Of a stretch of 64,000 nt of DNA, positions 39,183 through 47,909 are shown one piece after another (the stretch's first letter is position 1; each line of letters starts with the position of its first letter). The stretch lies in assembly GCF_001579945.1 (NCBI RefSeq), contig NZ_CP011971.1:1204001-1268000 (forward strand), given 5' to 3'. The position numbers and the translations under genes were made by a program. Source of the DNA: Steroidobacter denitrificans (GTDB lineage Bacteria; Pseudomonadota; Gammaproteobacteria; Steroidobacterales; Steroidobacteraceae). Below the pieces are notes generated by a model. That model saw nothing but the letters and a program-made list of their open reading frames with translations, was not told where the DNA came from and searched no databases.

Positions 39183-39364
39183 GATGGTCACAGCATTACA
39201 ACGGTGGCGAATATGATCCCTTGCCGAGGGTGAATCCACTGTGAACGAAACCTCCCTCCTCGGCGGCTTTCCCGGCGGCCTCCCCGATGGCTTGTGAGCT
39301 GGATCGTGTTTTGCCTCGAGGGGCTGCCTATACTGCCGCGTACCCATCGAAAGTGTGCCGCGCC

Positions 39365-40450
39365 ATGGTGTTGTCAGGGACTTCTAAGGATCTTGCCTTG
39401 CTCAGGCGCTTCACGCCATTGAACGGCATGCGGCCCGAGGCCCTCGTCGCGCTGGCTCGCCGTACCCGCCGCCTGCAGGCGCCCAAGGGGCGGCTGCTGT
39501 TTTCCGAAGGCGAAGAGCACAAGCGAACCTATTACCTTCTCAGCGGCACCGTCGAACTGCTCGCCGAGGGCGAGGTCGTCACGCTGGTGGGCAGCGGTAC
39601 GCCCAAGTCGAAGGTGCCGCTCGCACATGCCTTGCCACGGCCTTATTCGGCGGTCGTCGTCTCCGATCGTATCGAATACCTGCTGATCGACAGTGAATTC
39701 CTGGACGTGGTCGTGACCTGGGATCAGACGGGCAGCTACAAGGTCACGGAACTGCAGGGCATAGAGGAAGATGCCGCCGGCGCGGATGACTGGATGACGG
39801 CATTGCTGCGGACCCGGGCCTTCCACAAGGTGCCGCCTGCCAACATCCAGGCCGTGTTCATGCGCCTGGAGCGTGTGGAACATCGTGCCGGCGATATCGT
39901 GATCAAACAGGGTGAGGAAGGCGAGTATTTTTATGTGGTGGCCAACGGCAGATGCGCCGTCACGCGCGAGACGCCGCTTACTCGCAGCGGTGTCCGGCTG
40001 GCCGAACTCACCATGGGGGATACCTTCGGTGAGGAGGCGTTGATCTCGGACGCGCCGCGCAATGCCACGGTGTCGATGCTGACGGATGGCAGTCTCATGC
40101 GGCTGTCCAAGAAGGATTTTCGCCAATTGCTGCATGAACCGTTACTGAACTGGATCGATTATGCGCAGGCTCGGCAGGTGACAAGCTCCGGCGGACAATG
40201 GATCGATGTGCGTCTGCCCGCGGAATTCGAGCATTACCATGCGGACGATGCGCTCAACATTCCCGCGCATTCCTTGCGACTCAAGATGAAATCCCTGGAT
40301 CGCAACCGGCGGTATGTGGTGTGCTGCGACACCGGGCGGCGCAGTTCTGCATGTGCCTATCTATTGTCGGAACGCGGATTCGATGTCAGCGTGCTGCGCG
40401 ATGGCCTGGGTACCACCGAGATTGCATTGAAGGCGCTCGCGCCGCAATAG
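39365..40450 (+). CDS. Cyclic-nucleotide-binding domains fused to rhodanese
   Basis: 361 residues from ATG 39365 (MVLSGTSKDLALLRRFTPL); ATG 39287 would add 26 residues without support. Two cNMP-binding-like beta-barrels in tandem: the first (about 15-130, GRLLFSEGEEHKRTYYLLSGTVELLAEG) is degenerate, while the second (about 170-290) has the phosphate-binding-type GDTFGEEALISDAPRNATV. A C-terminal rhodanese domain (about 290-361) has CCDTGRRSSACAYLL, with an active-site-like Cys and CxxGxR loop. No HTH or catalytic output domain is seen. Role unknown; it may be a redox or nucleotide sensor. Confidence 0.85.
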   Translation: MVLSGTSKDLALLRRFTPLNGMRPEALVALARRTRRLQAPKGRLLFSEGEEHKRTYYLLSGTVELLAEGEVVTLVGSGTPKSKVPLAHALPRPYSAVVVSDRIEYLLIDSEFLDVVVTWDQTGSYKVTELQGIEEDAAGADDWMTALLRTRAFHKVPPANIQAVFMRLERVEHRAGDIVIKQGEEGEYFYVVANGRCAVTRETPLTRSGVRLAELTMGDTFGEEALISDAPRNATVSMLTDGSLMRLSKKDFRQLLHEPLLNWIDYAQARQVTSSGGQWIDVRLPAEFEHYHADDALNIPAHSLRLKMKSLDRNRRYVVCCDTGRRSSACAYLLSERGFDVSVLRDGLGTTEIALKALAPQ

Positions 40451-40474
40451 CAGGTCTTCTACGAGGGTTGTGCC

Positions 40475-40783
40475 GTGCCTGAGCGATCGTCGAAATGGTT
40501 CTCGCTGGCGGCCGGTGACGGTGTATTGTCGATGCCGGTGTGCGCCCAGATCGAGACTCGCTTTGCATCCCTGCACCAGGCGGCGGGCCGTCCCGCCGAC
40601 ATGGCGGTGTTCAAGCGCCATGATTTCGAGACGTCGATGCATTGCGAGGTGACGGTGTATTTTTCGCCGGCTGCCGAGCCGCTGGCACGCGCCTTCGGTG
40701 CCAAGCCCTGCGCGAAGCCGCCGCGCACCGGACTGGAGCGGCTCGCGGGTGGGGCGGGCTGCTGGCAGGTGTTGTTCACCTGA
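40475..40783 (+). CDS. Conserved-looking hypothetical protein, 102 residues
   Basis: Starts at GTG 40475 with GAGGG 8 nt upstream and follows the cNMP/rhodanese gene by 24 nt, so it is probably co-transcribed. Soluble, no signal peptide or membrane segment; four cysteines (PVCAQ, MHCEV, KPCAK, AGCWQ). I do not recognise the family. The 3' end converges on gnd with a 21-nt gap. Confidence 0.6.
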   Translation: MPERSSKWFSLAAGDGVLSMPVCAQIETRFASLHQAAGRPADMAVFKRHDFETSMHCEVTVYFSPAAEPLARAFGAKPCAKPPRTGLERLAGGAGCWQVLFT

Positions 40784-40804
40784 GTTCGTTCGGCCGGTCC
40801 TGTT

Positions 40805-41800
40805 TCAGTCTCCGGGCCGGATATCGTGCGCGGCGGGATCCACGGGCTTTTCTCCGTGGCCGCCGAAACCCTTGCGCATGGCCGACAACAGTTTGTTGGC
40901 GTAGACGTTCTGGCCCTGGGAGCCGAAACGTTCGAACAGTGCCGAGGCAAGCACGGGCATCGGCACGCCCAGATCGATCGCGGCCCGCATCGTCCAGCGG
41001 CCTTCGCCGGAGTCCGCCACGTGGCCTGAATACCCAGCCAGCGTCGGATTCTCGTGCAATGCCTGCGCAGTCAGATCCAGCAGCCAGGATCGAACCACGC
41101 TGCCGTGGCGCCAAAGTTCGGCAATCGCTGCCACGTCCAGGGTAAACGGATAGTTCTCGGGCTGCGCCAGCGGGGCCGTCTCGGCATCCGCGGGCCGCGC
41201 CGCCAGGCCGCGGTCGGCCTGTGCCAGCAGATTGAACCCCTCGGCATAGGCAGCCATCAGCCCGTATTCGATGCCGTTGTGGACCATCTTGACGAAATGT
41301 CCGGCGCCCGCGGGACCGCAATGCAGCCAGCCTCCTGCCGGCGCCAGCGCCGTGAAGACCGGCGTCAGAGACTGTACCGCCTGCGGATCACCGCCGATCA
41401 TCAGGCAATAACCATCGTCCAGGCCATGGATGCCGCCGCTGGTTCCCGCGTCGATGAAATGCAGCTTTTGCCGCCGTAGTTCGCGTGCCTGGGCAATGGC
41501 GTCACGATAGTCGGAATTTCCGCCATCGATGATGATGTCGCCGGGTTCGAGCAGCGCCCGCAGCGCCGTCACCGTCTTGCCAACCAGGGCAGCCGGCAGC
41601 ATGATCCATACGGCGCGCGGAGGATTCAGCTGCGCCACCAGATCCTCCAGCAGGGTAGCGCCGCGGGCGCCTTCGCCGGCCAGCTCGGCAATGGCTTCGG
41701 CGCGGATGTCATGAACGACGCAGTCGTGCCCGGCGCGCAGCAGGCGGCGCACCATGTTAGCCCCCATGCGGCCCAATCCGATCATGCCTATTTGTTTCAT
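40805..41800 (-). CDS. gnd: 6-phosphogluconate dehydrogenase, decarboxylating (short form)
   Basis: Oxidative pentose-phosphate step giving ribulose 5-phosphate. 331 residues from ATG 41800 (MKQIGMIGLGRMGANMVRRL, AAGGA 10 nt upstream). Rossmann motif GLGRMGANM; substrate loop DGGNSDYRDA; DAGTSGGIHG; GPAGAGHFVKMVHNGIEYG with the catalytic Lys. The length is that of the short GntZ/YqeC-like class rather than the 470-residue E. coli enzyme; that class often prefers NAD. Divergent from tal. Confidence 0.93.
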   Translation of the reverse strand: MKQIGMIGLGRMGANMVRRLLRAGHDCVVHDIRAEAIAELAGEGARGATLLEDLVAQLNPPRAVWIMLPAALVGKTVTALRALLEPGDIIIDGGNSDYRDAIAQARELRRQKLHFIDAGTSGGIHGLDDGYCLMIGGDPQAVQSLTPVFTALAPAGGWLHCGPAGAGHFVKMVHNGIEYGLMAAYAEGFNLLAQADRGLAARPADAETAPLAQPENYPFTLDVAAIAELWRHGSVVRSWLLDLTAQALHENPTLAGYSGHVADSGEGRWTMRAAIDLGVPMPVLASALFERFGSQGQNVYANKLLSAMRKGFGGHGEKPVDPAAHDIRPGD

Positions 41801-41908
41801 GAAGCAACTATCCTTGCGAGCGGTACCTTGCAGAACAGGGGGCGGCGTGCCGCGGGCGATGCGCCCGGTGCGCGCCCGTCGTACATCATCGATCTTGCGG
41901 AGAATGCC

Positions 41909-43063
41909 ATGAATCCATTGCTCGCATTGAATCAACAGGGCCAAAGCTACTGGATGGACGATTTAAGGCGGGAAATGTTCCAGGACGGCTCGCTGCAGCG
42001 GCGCGTGAGCCAGGAGGGGCTGAGCGGCATCACTTCCAACCCTGCCATATTCAAGCTCGCCATCGCCGGTAACGATGTCTATGACGAGCAGCTGCGCAGC
42101 GGGGCTCTTGCCGGCCGCTCGAGCGAGGAAATCTACCTGCTGCTGGTATCCACGGATGTGCGCGATGCCTGCGATCTGCTGCGTCCGGTCCATGATGCCA
42201 CCGAGGGCGCCGATGGCTATGTAAGCCTGGAGGTCTCTCCCCACCTGGCGCACGACAGCGAGGCCTCGATCGCGGAAGCCAAGCGCCTGTGGGCGGTCGT
42301 GGACCGGCCGAATCTGATGATCAAGATTCCGGGAACGACCGCCTGCCTGCCCGCCATCGAGCAGTTGCTGTACGAAGGCATCAACGTGAACATCACCTTG
42401 CTGTTTTCGGTGGCACGCTATCAGGCGGTCGTACAGGCCTGGTTGCGGGCATTGGAGCGCCGCGCGAGGGAAGGCCGGCCGCTGCACAAGGCAGCCTCGG
42501 TGGCCAGTTTTTTTCTCAGCCGCATCGATGTGCTGGTCGATGAACTGCTGGATCAACGTATCGGACCGCAAGGACATTCGCCGTTCACGCCGCATCCTTC
42601 CACCTTGCAGGGCAAGATCGCCATCGCCAATGCCAAGCTCGCCTACGCAAGCCTGGCCAGGCTGTTGAAGAGTGAACGTTGGCAGGCGCTGGCTGGCGCC
42701 GGTGCCCGGCCGCAGCGGCTGCTCTGGGCCAGCACCAGTACCAAGAATCCGCAGTATGACGAGCTGATGTATGTCGAGCCGTTGATCGGGCCTCACACGG
42801 TAAATACCATGCCGCTGAGCACGAGCGCCGCCTTTGCCGATCATGGCAAGGTGGCGCGCACCGTGAACAAGCAGGTTCGTGCCGCCTCGCAGGTGTTGCG
42901 CAACTTGCGCCCGCTCGGCATCCATCTGGATCAGGTCACGGGGCAGCTGGAGAACGAGGGTATCCGCAAGTTCATCGATTCCTACGATGCACTGTTGCAG
43001 GCGATCGGGCAAAAGCGCGAACTGTTCACGGCGCAGGAGGCCGCCTTGCCGACGCCGCCCTGA
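41909..43063 (+). CDS. tal: Transaldolase
   Basis: Non-oxidative pentose-phosphate enzyme. 384 residues from ATG 41909 (MNPLLALNQQGQSYWMDDLRREM, GGAG 6 nt upstream). The class is the long actinobacterial/cyanobacterial type: GLSGITSNPAIFKLAI, EVSPHLAHD, NLMIKIPGTTACLPAIE with the Schiff-base Lys, NITLLFSVARYQ, and LLWASTSTKNPQYDELMYVEPLIGP. It shares a 108-nt divergent region with gnd, so the two are probably co-regulated. Confidence 0.94.
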   Translation: MNPLLALNQQGQSYWMDDLRREMFQDGSLQRRVSQEGLSGITSNPAIFKLAIAGNDVYDEQLRSGALAGRSSEEIYLLLVSTDVRDACDLLRPVHDATEGADGYVSLEVSPHLAHDSEASIAEAKRLWAVVDRPNLMIKIPGTTACLPAIEQLLYEGINVNITLLFSVARYQAVVQAWLRALERRAREGRPLHKAASVASFFLSRIDVLVDELLDQRIGPQGHSPFTPHPSTLQGKIAIANAKLAYASLARLLKSERWQALAGAGARPQRLLWASTSTKNPQYDELMYVEPLIGPHTVNTMPLSTSAAFADHGKVARTVNKQVRAASQVLRNLRPLGIHLDQVTGQLENEGIRKFIDSYDALLQAIGQKRELFTAQEAALPTPP

Positions 43064-43098
43064 TCCTCGGTCAAGTCCTCGGGCGGGTTCCCGGGCCA

Positions 43099-43127
43099 GC
43101 CGCCCTTTCGTCGGCGGGAAGGGCGGC
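43099..43127. terminator. Hairpin between convergent tal and the siderophore receptor
   Basis: GCCGCCCTT (43099-43107) and AAGGGCGGC (43119-43127) form a perfect 9-bp stem with an 11-nt loop, 36 nt after the tal stop. No T-run; bidirectional termination is inferred. The same gap holds TCAGAAGCGC twice (43188-43197, 43207-43216), the second copy being the 3' end of the receptor gene. Confidence 0.5.
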
Positions 43128-43206
43128 GCCGGATCGATCAGACCCCGGCCGGCCGGGAACCCGGAACGGCCGGAATCGCCCGGCCGATCAGAAGCGCCCG
43201 GACCGG

Positions 43207-45708
43207 TCAGAAGCGCATATTGGCGGAGACCCACAGGCTGCGGCGCTTGTCCTTGACCTGGTAATCGTCGAGACAGTCGTACGCATCCTGGGTTTCGGCC
43301 AGCTCGCAGCTCATCGAAATGAAGTTCTTGTCGAGCAGATTGTTGATGCGGCTGTTGATGGTCAGCCAGGGCGTCGCCTGCCAGGAGGCACCCAGGTGAT
43401 AGATCGTATAGTCGGAGAAATAGCGTTCCTGTCCGGTAAGCGCATTGAAATCCCGATAGCGCTCATAACGGCCTTCCGCGTTGAGCATGACATGGATCGT
43501 CTCCGTGGCCTGCCAGGTCAAGGAGATGTTGGCCATGTGCTTGGCGGGATTGCCGGAGATCGGCCGGCCGCTTTGCGCTCCGCTCTTTTGCTCCGATTCC
43601 GTCAGTGTGTAATTGCCGCGTAGACCGAACCCGGCCGGCAGCTGGACATGTCCGGCCAGCTCCAGGCCACGGGTTTCCGCCTTGTCGATATTGATGCTCT
43701 GGCCGAAGGTGCGATAGCCGAGTTCCGCCCAGCCCGGACCGATGTCCACGCAATAGCCGGCACCCGCCGGTGCCACTTCGCAATTCGGGAAGATACCGCC
43801 GCTGGCGATCTTGTCAGCGAATTTGTTGAGGAACACGGTGGCGTTGAAACCGTAGGCGGTCTGATCGAAGTAGACCGCCAGCTCGTAATTCGTGCTGGTC
43901 TCCGGCTCCAGGTCGGGGGTGCCGACCAGGGGCAGAACGCCCTGGCCGCCGAAGCCGGTGATGCCCGGGAACAGTTGATCGGGACGCGGCGCCTTGTAGC
44001 CGGTGCTGATGCCGCCCTTGAACGTCCAGCTTGCCGCGGGCTGCCACACCAGATAGCCGCGCGGACTGACCTGCTCGCCGAATATATTGTGATGATCGTA
44101 GCGTATCCCCGCGGTGGCGGTCAGCGTCTCGGTCAGGCTCCAGTTGTCCTCGGCGAACAGGGCCCATTGCTTGTGCTTCTGGATCGCTCCCTCGCGGAAT
44201 CCGGCGCCGTCCATGCCGAATACGCCGTCCTCCATGTCCGTGTCGTTGTATTGGCCGCCGATCGTGAACTGATGCGCGCCGAACAGCATCTCCAGCCGGG
44301 TATCGAGGATCAGGCTGTCGAGTTCCAGCGTGCGCAGACGGCGCGGCAGAAAGGCGTTCAGGCGTTCGATCTCCTCGGGCGTCATGTTGGCCTCGATGCC
44401 GGACTGACCGGTGCCGTTGTTGCAATTGGCGTCCTGGCCGCGACGCGCGCAGACATCGTTCCACAGCGTCTGCAGCTCGGCGCGTTCGGCCACGGTCAGC
44501 GGCAGCGAACGGCCTAAATTGTTGCTGGTCCCGCGCATGATGCTGGTGTGCGAGGTGCCGATGTTCCAGCGGCCGATATGCGTCAGCGCGAGCTGATCGC
44601 GCTCATAGCGCTGGTACGCGCTGTAGCCGACCCGCGGTTGGACCACGCGGCGTTCGATGGTGGCCGGATTGCCGGATCCTTCCGGCAGACTGGGGTCGTA
44701 GGCAGGATTGTTCACGACGGCCAGGCCGCTGCGCCACAGACTTTCGATGCCGTCGAGCGTGCCGGTCTGTCCCTCGCTGTTGTCGTATTTCTGGCGCGAT
44801 ATGTCGTAGTCCAGCAGCAGGTCATGATTTTCGTTGGGCGTGAACGACAGGCGCAGTCCCGCGTTCCAGTTGGTGTTGGCGACCTGCTTGCCGCCGCCGC
44901 CGAAACCGATCGTCCGTTCGAATACGCTGCCGGGGGCGTTGGGCGGGGAGGGCAGGGGCAGAGGATCCCAGTCGGGCAGGGACTCCTCGCGGTCGTAGTA
45001 GCTGCCGCGGATGGCGAGACCGAGCTTGTCGGCGATCAGCGGTCCATTGACATACAGGTCGATGGTCTCATCGTTGCCGAATTCCTTTTCCTGCTGGAAT
45101 GTGCCGCCATAGGTCAGAGAGGAATTCCACTCGGTGCCGACCTTGCGCGTGATGATGTTGACGACGCCGCCCATGGCGTCGGAACCATACAGCGTCGACA
45201 TCGGCCCGCGCACAACCTCGATACGTTCCACCGCGTCCAGGGGCGGCAGATAACTGAACTGGCCGCCGCCGAAGGCGTTGGGATAAATGGAGCCGACATT
45301 GCTTTGGCGGCGTCCATCGATCAGTACCAGCGTGTACTCGGAGGGCATGCCGCGCATGCTGATGGTCGCCTGGCCGTTCTTGTCGGGAGCCTCCATGCCG
45401 ACGTCGATACCTTCCACGTCGCGCAGGGCGTCGACCAGATTGGCATAGGGCCGCTTCGCCAGGTCCTCATGATGCACCAGGCTGATGCTGGCGGGAGCTT
45501 CGGGAATTTTTTGCTCGAATCCGGAGGCGGTGACCACCACGCGGGCCAGCACCGCGTCGTCCACGGGCGGCGTGGTCTGCGACAGGGTCGTGGAACTGCC
45601 CAGGCCCAGGATCAAAGCCAGCGCCGAACCCAGCCCCGAAACCGGGGCCGGATATGCACGAGCATGGGTATGGCGCTTGCGCGAGCCTGCGAACGGCAGC
45701 GGATTCAT
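43207..45708 (-). CDS. TonB-dependent siderophore receptor, FepA/CirA-like
   Basis: 833 residues from ATG 45708 (MNPLPFAGSRKRHTHARAY, GGGAGATATTCG upstream); the frame continues to 45810 without support. Signal peptide around SALALILGLGSSTTLSQ. TonB box region VLARVVVTASGFEQ; plug with ISMRGMPSEYTLVLIDGRRQSN, IEVVRGPMSTLYGSDAMGGVVNIITRKVG, which is very close to catecholate (enterobactin-type) receptors; barrel ending WVSANMRF with terminal Phe. Fur-like boxes lie 120-160 nt upstream, consistent with iron-limited induction. Confidence 0.92.
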   Translation of the reverse strand: MNPLPFAGSRKRHTHARAYPAPVSGLGSALALILGLGSSTTLSQTTPPVDDAVLARVVVTASGFEQKIPEAPASISLVHHEDLAKRPYANLVDALRDVEGIDVGMEAPDKNGQATISMRGMPSEYTLVLIDGRRQSNVGSIYPNAFGGGQFSYLPPLDAVERIEVVRGPMSTLYGSDAMGGVVNIITRKVGTEWNSSLTYGGTFQQEKEFGNDETIDLYVNGPLIADKLGLAIRGSYYDREESLPDWDPLPLPSPPNAPGSVFERTIGFGGGGKQVANTNWNAGLRLSFTPNENHDLLLDYDISRQKYDNSEGQTGTLDGIESLWRSGLAVVNNPAYDPSLPEGSGNPATIERRVVQPRVGYSAYQRYERDQLALTHIGRWNIGTSHTSIMRGTSNNLGRSLPLTVAERAELQTLWNDVCARRGQDANCNNGTGQSGIEANMTPEEIERLNAFLPRRLRTLELDSLILDTRLEMLFGAHQFTIGGQYNDTDMEDGVFGMDGAGFREGAIQKHKQWALFAEDNWSLTETLTATAGIRYDHHNIFGEQVSPRGYLVWQPAASWTFKGGISTGYKAPRPDQLFPGITGFGGQGVLPLVGTPDLEPETSTNYELAVYFDQTAYGFNATVFLNKFADKIASGGIFPNCEVAPAGAGYCVDIGPGWAELGYRTFGQSINIDKAETRGLELAGHVQLPAGFGLRGNYTLTESEQKSGAQSGRPISGNPAKHMANISLTWQATETIHVMLNAEGRYERYRDFNALTGQERYFSDYTIYHLGASWQATPWLTINSRINNLLDKNFISMSCELAETQDAYDCLDDYQVKDKRRSLWVSANMRF

Positions 45709-45825
45709 CGAATATCTCCCTATGAATTTTTGTGTGAGCTTTTGTGTGAACTTCGTGAATACGAGCCGAAAAATACCGGTCGTGAATTCCCCGGCCGACG
45801 GCTGCTGCATGAAGCGGCCGGCATT

Positions 45826-45867
45826 CTAATGATAGTTATTAGTATTTGCTAGTGATTCTCATTAACG
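45826..45867 (-). promoter_or_regulatory. Tandem Fur-like boxes upstream of the siderophore receptor
   Basis: CTAATGATAGTTATTAG (45826-45842) is an imperfect palindrome fitting the NAT(A/T)AT Fur pattern, and CTAGTGATTCTCATTAACG (45849-45867) contains a second half-matching copy (AATGAGAATCAC on the minus strand). AT-rich island in GC-rich surroundings, located upstream of an iron receptor. Confidence 0.7.
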
Positions 45868-46141
45868 ATTCTATCCGCTCAGGTCCCGGTCCAACTTCTC
45901 GTCCCAATCCATGATCCACAGATTTCTCTGGTGTCTATAAGACGTTGATAAACAGGCTGAATCTTCTTTTTTGCCTGGCATCGCCGGACAACTGGTGTCC
46001 GCCGGCAAGACCGAGGCGGTCATGTCCTACCTCCGGCCTCCGGTCTCCGGTACTAACCCAGGGAGCCTTCATGGTCATCCACGCCACTTGAGCTCCAAAT
46101 ACCCCGCCCACAAAGGCAGGCGGCGCTGGTATTCTGGCGGA
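45868..46141. other. Spacer between the receptor control region and the asparaginase-like gene
   Basis: 274 nt without a supported gene. An open frame runs through from 45971 into the asparaginase-like gene, but the family start is at 46142. CTGGTATTCTGGCGGA directly before that start may hold a -10 element (TATTCT), which would make the mRNA nearly leaderless. Confidence 0.4.
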
Positions 46142-46684
46142 ATGCGGGAGGATTCCGGATTCATCGCCGTGGTGACCACGGGCGGTACCATCGACAAAAT
46201 CTATTTCGATGCCCTGAGCAGCTACCAGGTCGGCGAATCTTTCGTCGAGAAGCTTCTGGAGGCGGCAAACGTCGCCTGCCCGTATCGCGTGATCGAGTTG
46301 ATGCGCAAGGACAGCCTGGAACTGGAGGACCAGGATCGTGTGCGGCTGCGTGCCGCCATCGAGGCTCTGCAGACACGCCGTATCGTGGTGACGCACGGTA
46401 CCGATACCATGACGCTGTCGGCAGCTGCGTTGGCGCCGCTGTCCGACAGGACGATCGTACTGACCGGCGCGCTGTCTCCGGCTCGTTTCACGCAAAGCGA
46501 TGCCGCCTTCAATCTAGGCATGGCGTTCGCCGCCGCGCAGATGTTGCCCGCGGGCGTCTATATCGCCATGAACGGGCAGGTATTTGCCGGTGACCGGGTC
46601 CGCAAGGACCGAGCCTTGGGTCGTTTCGTAGCGCTGGACCCGGCCCCCCGGCTCGACGTCGGCGCTGGAGGAGCCGAGCCGTGA
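46142..46684 (+). CDS. Short asparaginase-like protein (N-terminal domain only)
   Basis: 180 residues from ATG 46142 (MREDSGFIAVVTTGGTIDK). The two L-asparaginase active-site motifs are present, TTGGTI (first nucleophile Thr) and VTHGTDTMT (Thr-Asp pair), and also VLTGALSP, but the C-terminal domain of the roughly 330-residue enzymes is absent. Stand-alone N-domain proteins of this size occur in many gammaproteobacteria, so this is probably not a fragment. Its stop overlaps the GTG of the next gene by 4 nt. Confidence 0.82.
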   Translation: MREDSGFIAVVTTGGTIDKIYFDALSSYQVGESFVEKLLEAANVACPYRVIELMRKDSLELEDQDRVRLRAAIEALQTRRIVVTHGTDTMTLSAAALAPLSDRTIVLTGALSPARFTQSDAAFNLGMAFAAAQMLPAGVYIAMNGQVFAGDRVRKDRALGRFVALDPAPRLDVGAGGAEP

Positions 46685-47826
46685 CTGAGCGATCGAGTGC
46701 CATGCTGACAGCCGAGGAACTGGCTCGTTATCGCCGGCATCTGCTTCTGCCTGAAGTCGGCGTGGCGGGACAGGAGGCGCTGAAGGCGGCGCGTGTATTG
46801 TTGATCGGCGCCGGCGGCCTGGGTTCGCCCTCGGCCCTGTATCTGGCGGCCTCCGGCGTGGGTACGCTGGGACTTATCGATTGCGATCAGGTCGAGGCAT
46901 CCAATCTGCAGCGCCAGGTGCTCTATGACCATGCCAGCGTGGGACGCAGCAAGGTTCAGGCGGCGGGCGAGCGCCTGCGGGCCATGAATCCGCAGCTGTC
47001 GGTCATCCATCATGATGTGGAGATGCGTGCCGCCAACGTGTGCGAGATATTCCGCGGCTACGATCTGGTTCTCGACGGAACCGACCGTTTTTCCGCGCGC
47101 TATCTGGCGAACGATGCCTGCGTGATCCTGCGCAAGCCGCTGGTGTCGGCGGCGATCCATCGTTTCGAAGGACTGGCAATGACCTATGTGCCGGGACAGG
47201 GGCCCTGCTATCGTTGCCTGTTCCCCGATCCGCCCGCGGAAGGTCTGGTCCCCAATTGTGCCGAGGCGGGCGTCCTGGGGGTGTTGCCGGGGGTGATGGG
47301 GACGATCCAGGCTACGGAAGCGATCAAGCTGATTCTCGGCTTGGGTGAACCGTTGCTCGGCAGGCTGTTGACCTATGACGCACTGCGTCTGCGCTTCGAA
47401 GAATTCCGCTTTGCACGCCGGGCAGACTGCGCGGTCTGCGGCGATCATCCCAGCATTCTCGTGCCGCAGGATCTGGACGGCGCCTGTGATGTCGAGCTGC
47501 CGGCCGGTGTGGATCGGCTGTCCGCGGCGCAATTGCAGGCGCTGCTCGGAGACAGTGCCGCCGCGATCATCGATGTGCGCGAACCCCATGAATTCCAGAT
47601 CGCGCACCTGGCCGGAGCGCTCAATATTCCGCTGGCCGAACTCGGCCGGCTGGGCGAGTTCGGCGCGCAGCGCCGCTGCGTGTTCGTGTGCCGCAGCGGC
47701 GTACGCAGCCTGCGGGCATCGGCGCTGGCCCTGGAGTTGGGGATCCGTGATGTTGCGCATCTGGAGGGCGGCTTGCTCGCCTGGGCGCGGGATATCGATG
47801 CATCCTTCGATGTTGCCCTGCCTTAG
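46681..47826 (+). CDS. E1-like adenylyltransferase-rhodanese fusion (MoeB/MoeZ type)
   Basis: 381 residues from GTG 46681. ThiF/MoeB domain (about 8-255): RYRRHLLLPEVG, ATP loop LLIGAGGLGSPSALYLAASGVG, DGTDRFSARYLAND, zinc CxxC pairs in CYRC and CAVC. C-terminal rhodanese domain (about 275-381) with active-site loop CRSGVRS. Such proteins activate the C-terminal glycine of sulfur carriers (MoaD, ThiS or similar) and transfer sulfur. No carrier gene is adjacent, so the pathway is open. Confidence 0.92.
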   Translation: MTERSSAMLTAEELARYRRHLLLPEVGVAGQEALKAARVLLIGAGGLGSPSALYLAASGVGTLGLIDCDQVEASNLQRQVLYDHASVGRSKVQAAGERLRAMNPQLSVIHHDVEMRAANVCEIFRGYDLVLDGTDRFSARYLANDACVILRKPLVSAAIHRFEGLAMTYVPGQGPCYRCLFPDPPAEGLVPNCAEAGVLGVLPGVMGTIQATEAIKLILGLGEPLLGRLLTYDALRLRFEEFRFARRADCAVCGDHPSILVPQDLDGACDVELPAGVDRLSAAQLQALLGDSAAAIIDVREPHEFQIAHLAGALNIPLAELGRLGEFGAQRRCVFVCRSGVRSLRASALALELGIRDVAHLEGGLLAWARDIDASFDVALP

Positions 47827-47909
47827 AACTTCCAGCGAAATGAACCTTCACGGCGTTGCCGCGGCGGAAAGATCATCGTGAGCGTCATTGCGTTAGAGCC
47901 TTTTGGGGC

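Noticed and set aside
44548..45852. 434-codon plus-strand frame
   Set aside because: Antisense shadow of the siderophore receptor; composition and lack of motifs argue against coding.
46142..46684. Truncated asparaginase pseudogene
   Set aside because: Active-site motifs are intact, the stop overlaps the next gene in a coupled arrangement, and stand-alone proteins of this size are known, so a functional short form is more likely.
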